Below, in pieces: positions 50,270 to 59,190 of a stretch of 64,000 bases of DNA. Numbering within the stretch: the stretch's first letter is position 1; every line of letters starts with the position of its first letter. Origin of the DNA: Janibacter hoylei PVAS-1. GTDB lineage: Bacteria > Actinomycetota > Actinomycetes > Actinomycetales > Dermatophilaceae. The stretch lies in assembly GCF_000297495.1 (NCBI RefSeq), contig NZ_ALWX01000003.1, positions 43,000 through 106,999 of the forward strand, written 5' to 3'. Both the position numbers and the translations under genes were made by a program. A model generated the notes under the pieces. That model made no database searches. It saw nothing but the letters and a program-made list of their open reading frames with translations, and was not told where the DNA came from.

Positions 50270-50847
50270 CCTCCCTCGTCGACCTGTCCGTCACCGACCG
50301 CTACCGGTCGGCGGCGGACGGCTTCGCCCGACGCGTCGCCGGGACGACCGACTGGGACTCCCCCACCCCCGTCGCGGAGTGGCGGGCGCGTGACGTCGTC
50401 GGGCACCTGACCTCCTGGCTGCCGGCCCTGCTCGCCGCCGGCAGCGAGGTGCGCCTGACGCCCGGGCCCTCGCCCGAGGAGGACCCGGCCGGAGCGTGGG
50501 CCGCCCTCGACGACCAGCTGCGGAGCCTGCTCGACGACCCGGCGACGGAGGAGGTCGTCTTCGAGCACGAGCACATCGGGCGGCTGCCACTGCCGCAGAT
50601 GATCGACCAGTACTTCACCAGCGACGTCGTCTTCCACACCTGGGACCTCGCCCGGGCCACCGGCCAGGACGACCGTCTCGACGAGGCCTTCGTCGCCGAT
50701 GCCCTCGCCGGGATGCAGGCGCAGGCGGAGATGATCCGCGCCTCCGGGCAGTTCGGGCAGCAACAGCCGGTGCCCGACGACGCGAGCGTCCAGGAGCGCT
50801 TCCTCGCCTTCATCGGGCGGGACCCGCGGTGGGCACCGCCGGCCTGA
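50266..50847 (+). CDS. TIGR03086-family (DinB-like) protein
   Basis: 193 aa, DinB/MDMPI fold. WDSPTPVAEWRARDVVGHLT has the metal-type His of the family, and PLPQMIDQYFTSDVVFHTWD has the second, followed by LARATGQDDRLDEAF. TIGR03086 proteins are thought to use mycothiol or metal chemistry. GTG 50266 overlaps the SRPBCC remnant stop. The gene looks intact though its partners are decayed. A perfect hairpin follows. Confidence 0.85.
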   Translation: MTSLVDLSVTDRYRSAADGFARRVAGTTDWDSPTPVAEWRARDVVGHLTSWLPALLAAGSEVRLTPGPSPEEDPAGAWAALDDQLRSLLDDPATEEVVFEHEHIGRLPLPQMIDQYFTSDVVFHTWDLARATGQDDRLDEAFVADALAGMQAQAEMIRASGQFGQQQPVPDDASVQERFLAFIGRDPRWAPPA

Positions 50848-50866
50848 CCGCCACAGCCCGGGCATG

Positions 50867-50906
50867 ACGAAGGGAGGTGACCAGCGATCTGGTCACCTCC
50901 CTTCGT
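50867..50906. terminator. Perfect 18-bp hairpin
   Basis: ACGAAGGGAGGTGACCAG and its exact complement flank a CGAT loop, between the TIGR03086 stop and the 46-bp repeats. Strong terminator for both strands; ACGAAGGG at the base recurs in other hairpins of this window. Confidence 0.8.
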
Positions 50907-50907
50907 A

Positions 50908-51091
50908 CCCCTCGAGACGGCGCTGGCGCGCCTCCTCGGGGAGCGGTGCAAGTCCCCTCGAGACGGCGCTGGCGCGCCTCCTCGGGAAGCGGTGCAAGTC
51001 CCCTCGAGACGGCGCTGGCGCGCCTCCTCGGGAAGCGGTAGGAGTCCCCTCGAGACGGCGCTGGCGCGCCTCCTCGGGGAGCGGTGGGTGT
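50908..51091. repeat. 46-bp tandem repeat, four copies
   Basis: Four units start at 50908, 50954, 51000 and 51046. Each begins CCCCTCGAGACGGCGCTGGC and ends in GCGGT plus six variable bases. Within a unit CCCCTCGAGACGGCGC can fold on GCGCCTCCTCGGGG, so each is an imperfect palindrome of the REP type. The last unit abuts the clpC stop. Substitutions between copies are few (GGGG or GGGA in the right arm, GCAAGT, AGGAGT or GGGTGT at the end). Confidence 0.9.
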
Positions 51092-53610
51092 CAGTCGGCG
51101 GAGCCGTCGCCCGCCTCGACGAGCGGGATGTCGAGCTCGCCGACCTTGGGCGCACCGTGGAAGGTGAAGACGGCGGCCTTGCCCTCGCCCTCGACGTCCA
51201 CGGCGACGATCTCGCCGGCCGTGAGCTCGCCGAAGAGGATCTTCTCCGACAGCACGTCCTCGATCTCGCGCTGGATGGTCCGCTTGAGCGGACGCGCACC
51301 GAGCACCGGGTCGTAGCCGCGCTTGGCGAGCAGCTCCTTGGCCGCGGGCGTGAGCTCGATGCCCATGTCCTTGTCCTTGAGCCGCTGGTCGAGCTTGGCG
51401 ACCTCGAGGTCGACGATCTGGACGATCTCCTCCTGGCTCAGCTGCGGGAAGACGATGGTGTCGTCGACGCGGTTGAGGAACTCCGGGCGGAAGTGCTGCT
51501 TCAGCTCGTCGGTGACCTTGGCCTTCATCCGCTCGTAGTCGGTGCGCTGGTCGGTCCCCGAGGTGAAGCCCATCGCGCCCTTGGAGATGTCCCGGGTGCC
51601 GAGGTTGGTCGTCATGATGATGACCGTGTTCTTGAAGTCGACCATCCGACCCTGCGAGTCGGTGAGGCGGCCGTCCTCGAGCACCTGCAGCAGCGAGTTG
51701 AAGATTTCCGGGTGCGCCTTCTCCACCTCGTCGAAGAGGACGACGGAGAAGGGCTTGCGGCGCACCTTCTCGGTGAGCTGGCCACCCTCGTCGTAGCCGA
51801 CGTAGCCGGGGGGCGAGCCGAAGAGACGGCTGACCGTGTGCTTCTCGGAGTACTCCGACATGTCGAGCGTGATGAGGCTGTCCTCGTCGCCGAAGAGGAA
51901 CTCCGACAGCGCCTTGGCCAGCTCCGTCTTACCGACACCGGTCGGCCCGGCGAAGATGAAGGAGCCACCGGGACGACGCGGGTCCTTCAGACCGGCCCGA
52001 GTGCGTCGGATGGCCTGCGAGAGCGCCTTGATCGCGTCGTCGTTGCCGACGACCCGCTTGTGCAGCTCGGCCTCCATGTTGAGCAGTCGGGTCGACTCCT
52101 CCTCCGAGAGCTTGAAGACGGGGATGCCGGTCGAGGCAGCGAGCACCTCGGCGATGAGCTCCTCGTCGACCTCGGCGACGACGTCCATGTCACCGGCCTT
52201 CCACTCGGCCTCGCGCTTGGCCTTCTCGGCAAGCAGGTTCTTCTCGTCGTCGCGCAGAGCCGCCGCCTTCTCGAAGTCCTGGCCGTCGATGGCCGACTCC
52301 TTCTCGAGGCGGACCTTGGCGATCTTGTCGTCGTACTCCTTCAGCTCCGGCGGCGCCGTCATCCGACGGATGCGCAGCCGCGCGCCCGCCTCGTCGATGA
52401 GGTCGATCGCCTTGTCCGGCAGGAAGCGGTCGTTGATGTAGCGGTCGGCCATCGTCACAGCCGCGACGATCGCCGGGTCCGTGATCGTCACCTTGTGGTG
52501 GGCCTCGTAGCGGTCCCGCAGACCCTTGAGCATCTCGATGGCGTGCGGCAGCGTCGGCTCCGCGACCTGGATCGGCTGGAAGCGACGCTCCAGGGCCGAG
52601 TCCTTCTCGATGTGCTTGCGGTACTCGTCGAGCGTCGTCGCGCCGATGGTCTGCAGCTCGCCGCGGGCGAGCATCGGCTTGAGGATGCTCGCGGCGTCGA
52701 TCGCGCCCTCGGCCGCACCCGCACCGACGAGGGTGTGGATCTCGTCGATGAAGAGGATGATGTCGCCGCGCGTCTTGATCTCCTTGAGCACCTTCTTCAG
52801 GCGCTCCTCGAAGTCACCGCGGTAGCGGCTGCCGGCGACGAGCGAGCCGAGGTCGAGGGTGTAGAGCTGCTTGTCCTTGAGCGGCTCCGGCACGTTGTCG
52901 TCGACGATGTCCTGGGCCAGGCCCTCGACGACCGCCGACTTGCCGACACCGGGCTCGCCGATGAGGACGGGGTTGTTCTTGGTCCGGCGCGAGAGCACCT
53001 GCATGACGCGCTCGATCTCCTGCCCACGCCCGATGACCGGGTCGAGCTGACCGTCGCGCGCCGCCTGAGTCAGGTTGCGGCCGAACTGGTCGAGGACGAG
53101 CGAGCCGGCGGGCTGCCCCTCGGCGGGGCCCGCGCCCGCGCCGACGCCGGCAGCCTGCCCCTCCTTGCCACCCTGGTAGCCGGAGATCAGCTGGATGACC
53201 GTCTGGCGCACCCGGCCGAGGTCGGCCCCGAGCTTGACGAGGACCTGCGTCGCGACGCCCTCGCCCTCACGGATCAGGCCGAGCAGGATGTGCTCGGTGC
53301 CGATGTAGTTGTGGCCCAGCTGCAGCGCCTCGCGCAGCGAGAGCTCGAGGACCTTCTTGGCGCGAGGGGTAAAGGGGATGTGCCCCGAGGGCGCCTGCTG
53401 ACCGGGACCGATGATGTCCTGGACCTGCTCACGGACGGCGTCGAGGGAGACGCCGAGGGACTCGAGGGCCTTGCTGGCCACCCCTTCGCCCTCGTGGATC
53501 AGGCCGAGCAGGATGTGCTCGGTGCCGATGTAGTTGTGGTTGAGGAGGCGCGCCTCCTCCTGGGCGAGGACGACGACCCGGCGGGCCCGGTCGGTGAACC
53601 GTTCGAACAT
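51091..53610 (-). CDS. clpC: ATP-dependent Clp protease ATPase subunit ClpC
   Basis: 839 aa. AAA+ unfoldase feeding ClpP. Two N-terminal repeats each read [20 protein letters not shown] or [19 protein letters not shown], followed by Walker [14 protein letters not shown] (D1), a UVR-type coiled coil ([20 protein letters not shown]), and Walker [15 protein letters not shown] (D2) with [18 protein letters not shown] and [15 protein letters not shown] 53610 has AAGGGG before it. The usual position near lsr2 and lysS is kept. A ClgR-like site lies about 140 nt upstream. Confidence 0.96.
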   Translation of the reverse strand: MFERFTDRARRVVVLAQEEARLLNHNYIGTEHILLGLIHEGEGVASKALESLGVSLDAVREQVQDIIGPGQQAPSGHIPFTPRAKKVLELSLREALQLGHNYIGTEHILLGLIREGEGVATQVLVKLGADLGRVRQTVIQLISGYQGGKEGQAAGVGAGAGPAEGQPAGSLVLDQFGRNLTQAARDGQLDPVIGRGQEIERVMQVLSRRTKNNPVLIGEPGVGKSAVVEGLAQDIVDDNVPEPLKDKQLYTLDLGSLVAGSRYRGDFEERLKKVLKEIKTRGDIILFIDEIHTLVGAGAAEGAIDAASILKPMLARGELQTIGATTLDEYRKHIEKDSALERRFQPIQVAEPTLPHAIEMLKGLRDRYEAHHKVTITDPAIVAAVTMADRYINDRFLPDKAIDLIDEAGARLRIRRMTAPPELKEYDDKIAKVRLEKESAIDGQDFEKAAALRDDEKNLLAEKAKREAEWKAGDMDVVAEVDEELIAEVLAASTGIPVFKLSEEESTRLLNMEAELHKRVVGNDDAIKALSQAIRRTRAGLKDPRRPGGSFIFAGPTGVGKTELAKALSEFLFGDEDSLITLDMSEYSEKHTVSRLFGSPPGYVGYDEGGQLTEKVRRKPFSVVLFDEVEKAHPEIFNSLLQVLEDGRLTDSQGRMVDFKNTVIIMTTNLGTRDISKGAMGFTSGTDQRTDYERMKAKVTDELKQHFRPEFLNRVDDTIVFPQLSQEEIVQIVDLEVAKLDQRLKDKDMGIELTPAAKELLAKRGYDPVLGARPLKRTIQREIEDVLSEKILFGELTAGEIVAVDVEGEGKAAVFTFHGAPKVGELDIPLVEAGDGSAD

Positions 53611-53747
53611 GGGATCTACCCCTTCACGTGGTGCTCTGACCTCGATGCTAACCGTGCTCGCCTCTGAGCCGGGGGCGAACCTCTCACGGGGCACAACGCG
53701 GCGTCCTCCCAGCCTGTTCCACGAAGCGACGGGAGTGCCGCGGTGTT

Positions 53748-53758
53748 CGCTCACAGCG
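53748..53758. promoter_or_regulatory. ClgR-like binding site upstream of clpC
   Basis: GTTCGCTCACAGCGGA contains CGC-TCACA-GCG, matching the core CGCYNANRGCG that I recall for ClgR in Corynebacterium. ClgR activates clpC and other stress genes there. It lies 138-148 nt before the clpC ATG. Confidence 0.5.
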
Positions 53759-53782
53759 GACTGAGGCGTGCCGGCGGGCGGA

Positions 53783-54097
53783 TCAGCCCTGCGACGGCGC
53801 CGGCACATCGATGACGACGTCGAAGCCGAGCAGCTCCGCCCCGGTGGCCACCGGCTTCCTGCCCTCGCCCGCGTGCGCGGCGCGGGCGCCGCCGTCACGC
53901 CACGCGGCGAAGGACTCCTCGTCGGCCCAGCGGGTCACGACGAAGTAGCGGTCGCCCCCTTCGGTCGGGCGGAGCAGCTGGAAGCCCTCGAAGCCCGGGG
54001 CGTCGTCGACGGTGCCCTGGCGCTCGGCGAAGCGACGCTCGAGCTCCTCGCCGGCCTGCGGGGGGACGCTGATGGCGTTGATCTTGACGATGCTCAC
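53783..54097 (-). CDS. MhuD-type heme-degrading monooxygenase
   Basis: 104 aa. Dimeric ferredoxin-like fold of the antibiotic biosynthesis monooxygenase/IsdG group, close to M. tuberculosis MhuD. It opens VKINAISVPPQAGEELERRF with the conserved Asn, then APGFEGFQLLRPTEG, YFVVTRWADEESFAAW with the ruffling Trp, and RAAHAGEGRKPVATGAELL with the heme-ligand His. The product in MhuD is mycobilin; whether the same holds here is inference. It overlaps the DUF4328 gene and sits beside clpC as in mycobacteria. Confidence 0.87.
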   Translation of the reverse strand: MSIVKINAISVPPQAGEELERRFAERQGTVDDAPGFEGFQLLRPTEGGDRYFVVTRWADEESFAAWRDGGARAAHAGEGRKPVATGAELLGFDVVIDVPAPSQG

Positions 54098-54756
54098 GAG
54101 GTGACCCTAACCGCCTGCTGTGCGGCGGCGGTGGCCTCCCGGACGATGCGCCACCACAGCACGAGGGCCACGACCGCGACGACGGCGTTGACCTGCAGGG
54201 CCGCGACCCAGCCGTCGACGTCACCGGCATCGGCCAGCAGGCCGCCCGAGGTGTCGCGGACCGACCCGACGCCCATGAGCAGCCAGGCGATCCACCACGG
54301 CCAGAAGCTGCCGACCCGCGATCCGAGGGCACGGCTCGCGTCGGCCACGACCTGGTACGGGAACCAGAGGTTGACGATCGGCACGACCCAGCCGGCGAAG
54401 GCCCACCAGCGGGCCCGTCGCTGCAGATGACCCGGGTCGGCCCACTCGGCCACCCGTCGCACGCCGAGCAACCACCACCCGGTCGTCACGAGGCCGGCCA
54501 GGAGGGCGAGACCGCCCAGTCCGATGCAGAGGTTGGCGAGGTCCACCGCCGCAGAGGTCGCCGCCCGTCCCTGCACCCAGGCGTGCACGTCATCGCGACG
54601 CACGGTCACGACGGCCGCCGCGGCGACCCACGACACGGTGAGCGTCACGGCGGACACGAGGGCCGCGTGACCGGCGACCGTGGGGGCCGGGGGCGGTGGG
54701 CCGACCGGCGTGGTGCGCTCTTCGGCGAAGGGGCTGGTGACGTGAATCCGAGGCAT
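54094..54756 (-). CDS. DUF4328 membrane protein
   Basis: 220 aa. Four to five hydrophobic segments: ALVSAVTLTVSWVAAAAVVT, LCIGLGGLALLAGLVTTGWW, WWAFAGWVVPIVNLWFPYQV, WPWWIAWLLMGVGS and a last helix VNAVVAVVALVLWWRIVREA. The motif NLWFPYQVVADASRA is typical of DUF4328. Function unknown. ATG 54756 is chosen; the long frame beyond is not coding-like. It overlaps mhuD by ATGA. Confidence 0.85.
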   Translation of the reverse strand: MPRIHVTSPFAEERTTPVGPPPPAPTVAGHAALVSAVTLTVSWVAAAAVVTVRRDDVHAWVQGRAATSAAVDLANLCIGLGGLALLAGLVTTGWWLLGVRRVAEWADPGHLQRRARWWAFAGWVVPIVNLWFPYQVVADASRALGSRVGSFWPWWIAWLLMGVGSVRDTSGGLLADAGDVDGWVAALQVNAVVAVVALVLWWRIVREATAAAQQAVRVTS

Positions 54757-54844
54757 GGCGATCACGCTAGGTCGGGACAGCAGTCGTCGCGCGGCCATCG
54801 CGCTGCCCCTGTGGACGACGTCGAGCCCTCCGTAGGCTGACTCC

Positions 54845-55433
54845 ATGCGCACGGTCTTCGACCCCACCGACCCGGGCAGCCACGCGTACGGGCTGCTGAC
54901 GAGCATCGTCGTGCCACGCCCCATCGCCTGGATCTCCACCCTCGACGCCGACGGGGTCGGCAACCTCGCGCCGCACTCCTTCTTCACCGTCGTCTCCGCG
55001 CACCCCGCGATGGTCAGCTTCACCTCCGTCGGCCGCAAGGACACGGTGCGCAATGTCGTCGCGACCGGTCACTTCGTCGTCAACCTCGTCACGGAGGACC
55101 TCGCCGAGCTCGCCAACGCGAGCAGCGCTCCCTTCGCCCCCGAGGTCGACGAGGCCCAGACCCTCGGAGTGCGGCTCGAGCCGAGCGCGGTCGTGCCCGT
55201 CCCCCCGCGTCGCGGACTCGCCGGCATCGATCGAGTGCACCCTGCACTCGACGCTCGCCCTCGGCGACGCGCACCTCGTCGTCGGCGAGGTGCGTGCCAT
55301 CACCGTCGACGACGCGACCCTCGTCGACGGGCTCCCGACGATCGAGGCGCTGCGGCCGGTCTCCCGGCTCGGGCGCGACGAGTGGGGGCACTCCCCCGAG
55401 GTCTTCCGCCTGCAGCGACCGCGGCGGCCCTGA
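54845..55433 (+). CDS. Flavin reductase family protein, frameshifted
   Basis: About 195 aa restored. FMN-binding split barrel: LLTSIVVPRPIAWISTLDAD, NLAPHSFFTVVSAHPAMVSF, GRKDTVRNVVATGHFVVNLV. Six C at 55201-55206 carry one base too many; dropping one continues VPVPRVADSPASIECTLHST and LALGDAHLVVGEVRAITVDD. It may be an FMN reductase or use NAD(P)H with a partner oxygenase. Substrate not known. Divergent from the DUF4328 gene. Confidence 0.85.
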
Positions 55434-55434
55434 C

Positions 55435-56259
55435 TCAGCTGCGGCGCTGGCAGTTCCCGCACCAGTAGAGCGTGCGACCGGCGACGTCCTTCGCCCTCAC
55501 CTTCGACCCGCAGACGACGCAGGCCTCGTCGGTGCGCTTGTAGACATAGCTCGTCCGCTCCGTGAGGTGGACGCCCTCCCCCTGCGCCAGGGCGGCCTCG
55601 ACCTGCTCGACCTGCTCGTCGACGGTGACGATCCGGCTCGTCGCCACACCGAGCGGCAGCAGCCGGCGCAGGTCGGCCCAGATGAGGTCCCACGAGGCCC
55701 GCTTGAGGCGCTCCCCCGGCGTCGCGGGGTTGATCCGGTGCCGGTAGAGGACCTCGCAGCGGTAGACGTTGCCGACCCCGGCGATCACGTCCTGCTCCAT
55801 GAGCAACGCCGCGATCGACTTGCGCGACCGGTGGACCCGCTCCCAGGCGGGCCCACCATCGGTGTCCCGCAGGGGATCCGGGCCGAGCTTGGCGTGCACG
55901 GCGTCCTCCTGCTCGGGGGTGACCACCGCGCACGTCATCGGGCCGCGCAGGTCCGCGACGTGCCTCTGCGAGGCGATGCGGCAGCGGACCTGACCGATGA
56001 CCGGCCGCTCGCCGACGTAGGCGGCCTCGTCGATGGTGAAGGTCCCGATGAGCCCGAGGTGGACGTGCAGGATGCGGTCGCCGGCGAACTCGACGAAGAG
56101 GTGCTTGCCGTGCGCCCGCGCCTCGACGAGCTCGTGGTCGGTGAGCAGCGCCGCGCCCGCGGCGAAGCGCCCCTGCGGGGACGACACCTCGACGACCTGC
56201 CCGGCAAAGGTGGCGTGCAGGTCGCGGGCGATGCGGTGGAGGGTGTGGCCTTCAGGCAT
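55435..56259 (-). CDS. Fpg/Nei-family DNA glycosylase
   Basis: 274 aa. Base-excision glycosylase/lyase acting on oxidised bases. The N-terminal catalytic Pro-Glu is in MPEGHTLHRIARDLHATFAG (PEGH as in Nei2). KHLFVEFAGDRILHVHLGLI and SIAALLMEQDVIAGVGNVYR (H2TH) follow. The C-terminal zinc finger is CVVCGSKVRAKDVAGRTLYW with a second CxxC in CGNC. It lies with Ku in a DNA-repair cluster, 12 nt from the ku stop. Confidence 0.93.
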   Translation of the reverse strand: MPEGHTLHRIARDLHATFAGQVVEVSSPQGRFAAGAALLTDHELVEARAHGKHLFVEFAGDRILHVHLGLIGTFTIDEAAYVGERPVIGQVRCRIASQRHVADLRGPMTCAVVTPEQEDAVHAKLGPDPLRDTDGGPAWERVHRSRKSIAALLMEQDVIAGVGNVYRCEVLYRHRINPATPGERLKRASWDLIWADLRRLLPLGVATSRIVTVDEQVEQVEAALAQGEGVHLTERTSYVYKRTDEACVVCGSKVRAKDVAGRTLYWCGNCQRRS

Positions 56260-56271
56260 GACGAAGGGGGC

Positions 56272-57234
56272 TCAGCTCGCCTTCTTCTTCGGGGCCGTCT
56301 TCTTCGCGCTGGTCTTCTTCGCCGTGGACTTCGTGGCGGCGGTCTTCTTGGCTGTCGCCTTCTTCGCGGTCGCCTTCTTCGCGGTCGCCTTCTTGGCCGT
56401 CGCCTTTTTCGCGGTCGCCTTCTTCGCGGTCGCCTTCGCCGGCGCGGGGAACGACTCGCCGCGCGCGGCCTTCGCCTTCTCCACCGAGCGGGCCAGCGCG
56501 GCGAGCAGGTCGACGACCTCGCCCGACTCCTCCTCGTCGTCCTCGACCTGCTGGACCTGCCCTCCGTCGATCTTCGCGCGCACGAGGGCCTCGACGGCGA
56601 GCGCGTAGTCGTCCTCGAACTCGTCGGGGTCGTAGTCGCCGGCGAGCTCGTCGATGAGCATGCGCGCCATCGACATCTCCTTGTCGGAGAGCTCCTGGTC
56701 CTCGACGCTCGCGAAGTCGGCCGAGCGGATCTCGTCGGGCCACAACATCGTCTGCATGACGATGACCCCGTCGCGCACGCGCAGGACGGCCATCGTCATC
56801 CGCGTGCGGATCGAGACCGTGACGATCGCCATGCGTCCTTGGGCCTCGAGGGCCTCCCGCAGCAGGACGTAGGGCTTGGTCGCGGTCTTGTCCGGCTCGA
56901 GGTAGTAGCTCTTGTCGAGGAGCATCGGGTCGATCTGGTCCTCGGGGACGAACTTCTCGACGCTGATCTCCTTGCTGCTGCGCGTCGGGAGCTCGGCCAT
57001 GTCCTCGTCCGTGAGGACGATCATCTGGCCGTCCTCGGTCTCGTAGCCCTTGGCGATGTCGTCGTAGGCGACCTCCCGGCCGTCCTTGCTGCAAAACCGC
57101 TTGTAGCGGATGCGGCCGCCGTCGGTGCGGTGCACCTGACGGAACTGCACGTCGTGGTTCTCCGTCGCCGAGTACAGGCGGACGGGGACGTTGACGAGGC
57201 CGAAGGAGACGGCCCCCTTCCAGATCGCTCGCAT
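56272..57234 (-). CDS. ku: Ku DNA end-binding protein
   Basis: 320 aa homodimer that binds double-strand breaks and recruits the ligase. The core is clear: RAIWKGAVSFGLVNVPVRLY, YKRFCSKDGREVAYDDIAKG, PEDQIDPMLLDKSYYLEPDK, then LSDKEMSMARMLIDELAGDY. The C-terminal tail of about 60 residues is almost only Lys, Ala and Thr (repeats of AKKAT), encoded by a 15-bp tandem repeat. Such tails in bacterial Ku strengthen DNA binding. Ligase and polymerase genes lie at 59-61 kb. Confidence 0.95.
   Translation of the reverse strand: MRAIWKGAVSFGLVNVPVRLYSATENHDVQFRQVHRTDGGRIRYKRFCSKDGREVAYDDIAKGYETEDGQMIVLTDEDMAELPTRSSKEISVEKFVPEDQIDPMLLDKSYYLEPDKTATKPYVLLREALEAQGRMAIVTVSIRTRMTMAVLRVRDGVIVMQTMLWPDEIRSADFASVEDQELSDKEMSMARMLIDELAGDYDPDEFEDDYALAVEALVRAKIDGGQVQQVEDDEEESGEVVDLLAALARSVEKAKAARGESFPAPAKATAKKATAKKATAKKATAKKATAKKATAKKTAATKSTAKKTSAKKTAPKKKAS
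56354..56443. repeat. 15-bp tandem repeat coding the Ku Lys-rich tail
   Basis: Six near-identical 15-bp units of the form GTCGCCTTCTTCGCG on the plus strand encode repeats of AKKAT in the Ku tail. The same 15-bp theme (GTGGCCTTCTTCGCG) codes the Lys-rich start of the acyltransferase at 30300-30375. Confidence 0.8.
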
Positions 57235-57267
57235 GGGTCCTCCTGACGACGTGTGGCCGTCGCCAGC

Positions 57268-59088
57268 CTACGCGTCGGGGTCGGGGCGCAGAGCGTAGAT
57301 CCGCGAGCGCCCGTCCTCGTCCGCGGCGACGACGAGGCCCAGGCCGGAGCCGGTCACGCCGACCGGCACGCCGTCGGGGTCGGGGACCGCCTCGGGCAGA
57401 GGGGTGACCACTCCCCCCTTCGTCGTCGTGTGTCGCGGGGACCAGGCGCGGTCGTCGATGACCCGTAGGGTCTCCCACCCGCTCGCCAACGGCTCGGTCG
57501 TGCCCGTGCCGAGGTCGACGGCCACGGAGCCGGCGACCGCCCAGCTGCCGTCGGGCGAAGCCGCGAAGTCGTCCGCTCCCACGCGGCCCGGCACCGTCGT
57601 TGTCCAGCTCTCGGCCATGAGGTCGGTGACGTCGTAGCCCACGAGGTGGGTCGTGCGGTTGTTGCGCGTCCAGTTGACGACGAGGTGGGTACCGGCGACC
57701 CCGAGGACGCTGCCCGGCAGCGACCCGTAGGCCGGCGGCGCAAGGAGGGTGCCCGTCGAGACCTCCCCGCCGTCACCGGACTGCCACCAGTGGCCGGTCG
57801 TCCCGACGGACAGGACCCTCCCTTCGTCATCGGCGCCGACGGGGCTGCCGCCGCTCGGCAGGGTCCGGCGGCGCAGGGCACCGTCGTGGAGCACGAGGGC
57901 GGTCAGCGTCTCCTCGTTGGCGAGGAGCGGCACCGGGCTGCCCTCCACGAGCCGCACGTCGGCCTCGGTGAAGGTCCAGGTCTGCACCGTCGGCGCCGTG
58001 CCGCCGGACCCGAGGTGGGGCCACAGGTAGAGCTCGTTGCTCGTCGCCGCGATGACGGCCGGCCGGTCCTCCCAGGTGATGAGCTGCGGGGGTCCGGTGA
58101 GCGGCCCGTCGACGCGGCTGGACCACAGCTGGCTCCCGTCCGCCCCGCTGAGGGCGGTGATGTCGGGCTGCGCGACGTCACCGGTCGTCGTGATGACGGC
58201 GCCCTCACGCAGCAGGACCGTCGGGGCGCGCCCCTCGACGGCGATCGGCGACGAGACCCACTCGGCCTGGCTGGTCCACCCGTGGACGGGCGCGACCGGC
58301 GAGATGCGCACGGCCTCGTCCGCCGGGTCACCACCCCACGGCAGGCCACCGCCGATGACGAAGGGGGTGACCACCAGAGCGACGACGGCGACGGCCGCGA
58401 CCCCGGCGAGCCACCACCGACGACGGCCCGAAGGCCGCGGGTCGTCGCGCCAGGGTCCGGCGGACGCTGCCGGCGCCCCACCGGCGAAGAGGTCACGCAC
58501 GTCGATCCGCGGCTGCGTGTCCATCTCGTCGGGCGAGAGGTCGTCGGCACCGACGACCTGCTCGACCCGATCCCACGCCTCTCGCGTCGGCGGCGGCAGC
58601 GCCGACTGCCGCAGCGGCGCGACCGGGGCGCCGTCCTGATGGGGCACGGTGAGCGTCGCGCGGGCCAGCTCGGCAAACCGACCGGTCACCTCGCTCGGCG
58701 CAGGCTGCGCGGCGTGCGCCCGCGAGAGGACGACGACGGCCGAGCTCGCGAGCGCGGCCGCTCGACCACCCCGCGCGTGCATGGCCTGCAGATGGGACAC
58801 GGCGGTGGCGACGTCGCCGGTCGTCGTCGCGACGACCACCTGGTCGGTGTGCTCGACGGCACCCGGCCAGTCGAGGGGGCGGGTGGCGACGGCGATGTCG
58901 AGGTGTCGGGTGCCGCGCGCGAGTCGGTGCACCGGTGCGGGCCCACCGGCCGGCGGGGCCGCGTGCTCGGCGAGCAGGGCGTACCCCTCACGACGCACCG
59001 ATGCCCCGGCGAGCATCGCAGCGGTCGTGGCCGCCAGCTGCGCTCCACCGACGACGACGACGGTGCGCGTCGCGTTCGCTTCCCCCAC
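57268..59088 (-). CDS. Membrane protein with N-terminal Rossmann-like part and C-terminal propeller
   Basis: 606 aa, unrecognised. The N-terminus VVVVGGAQLAATTAAMLAGA looks like a nucleotide-binding turn but has no Walker Lys. About residues 70-170 read like a MinD/ParA-type relic (DQVVVATTTGDVATAVSHLQ). A single membrane segment WWLAGVAAVAVVALVVTPFV lies near residue 235. The outer half repeats ALSGADGSQLWSSRV-type blades of a PQQ-like propeller. GTG 59088 is chosen because AGGGGGACCC lies just before it. Located between ku and the ligase gene. Confidence 0.7.
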   Translation of the reverse strand: MGEANATRTVVVVGGAQLAATTAAMLAGASVRREGYALLAEHAAPPAGGPAPVHRLARGTRHLDIAVATRPLDWPGAVEHTDQVVVATTTGDVATAVSHLQAMHARGGRAAALASSAVVVLSRAHAAQPAPSEVTGRFAELARATLTVPHQDGAPVAPLRQSALPPPTREAWDRVEQVVGADDLSPDEMDTQPRIDVRDLFAGGAPAASAGPWRDDPRPSGRRRWWLAGVAAVAVVALVVTPFVIGGGLPWGGDPADEAVRISPVAPVHGWTSQAEWVSSPIAVEGRAPTVLLREGAVITTTGDVAQPDITALSGADGSQLWSSRVDGPLTGPPQLITWEDRPAVIAATSNELYLWPHLGSGGTAPTVQTWTFTEADVRLVEGSPVPLLANEETLTALVLHDGALRRRTLPSGGSPVGADDEGRVLSVGTTGHWWQSGDGGEVSTGTLLAPPAYGSLPGSVLGVAGTHLVVNWTRNNRTTHLVGYDVTDLMAESWTTTVPGRVGADDFAASPDGSWAVAGSVAVDLGTGTTEPLASGWETLRVIDDRAWSPRHTTTKGGVVTPLPEAVPDPDGVPVGVTGSGLGLVVAADEDGRSRIYALRPDPDA

Positions 59089-59190
59089 GGGTCCCCCTGA
59101 TGTCCTGCGCTCGTCCCTGCGGGCCCGAGGGGCCACCCAGCGGGGTCAGACTATCGGGGGCCTGCGGGCGCGACCGGGCAGGATGGCCCC

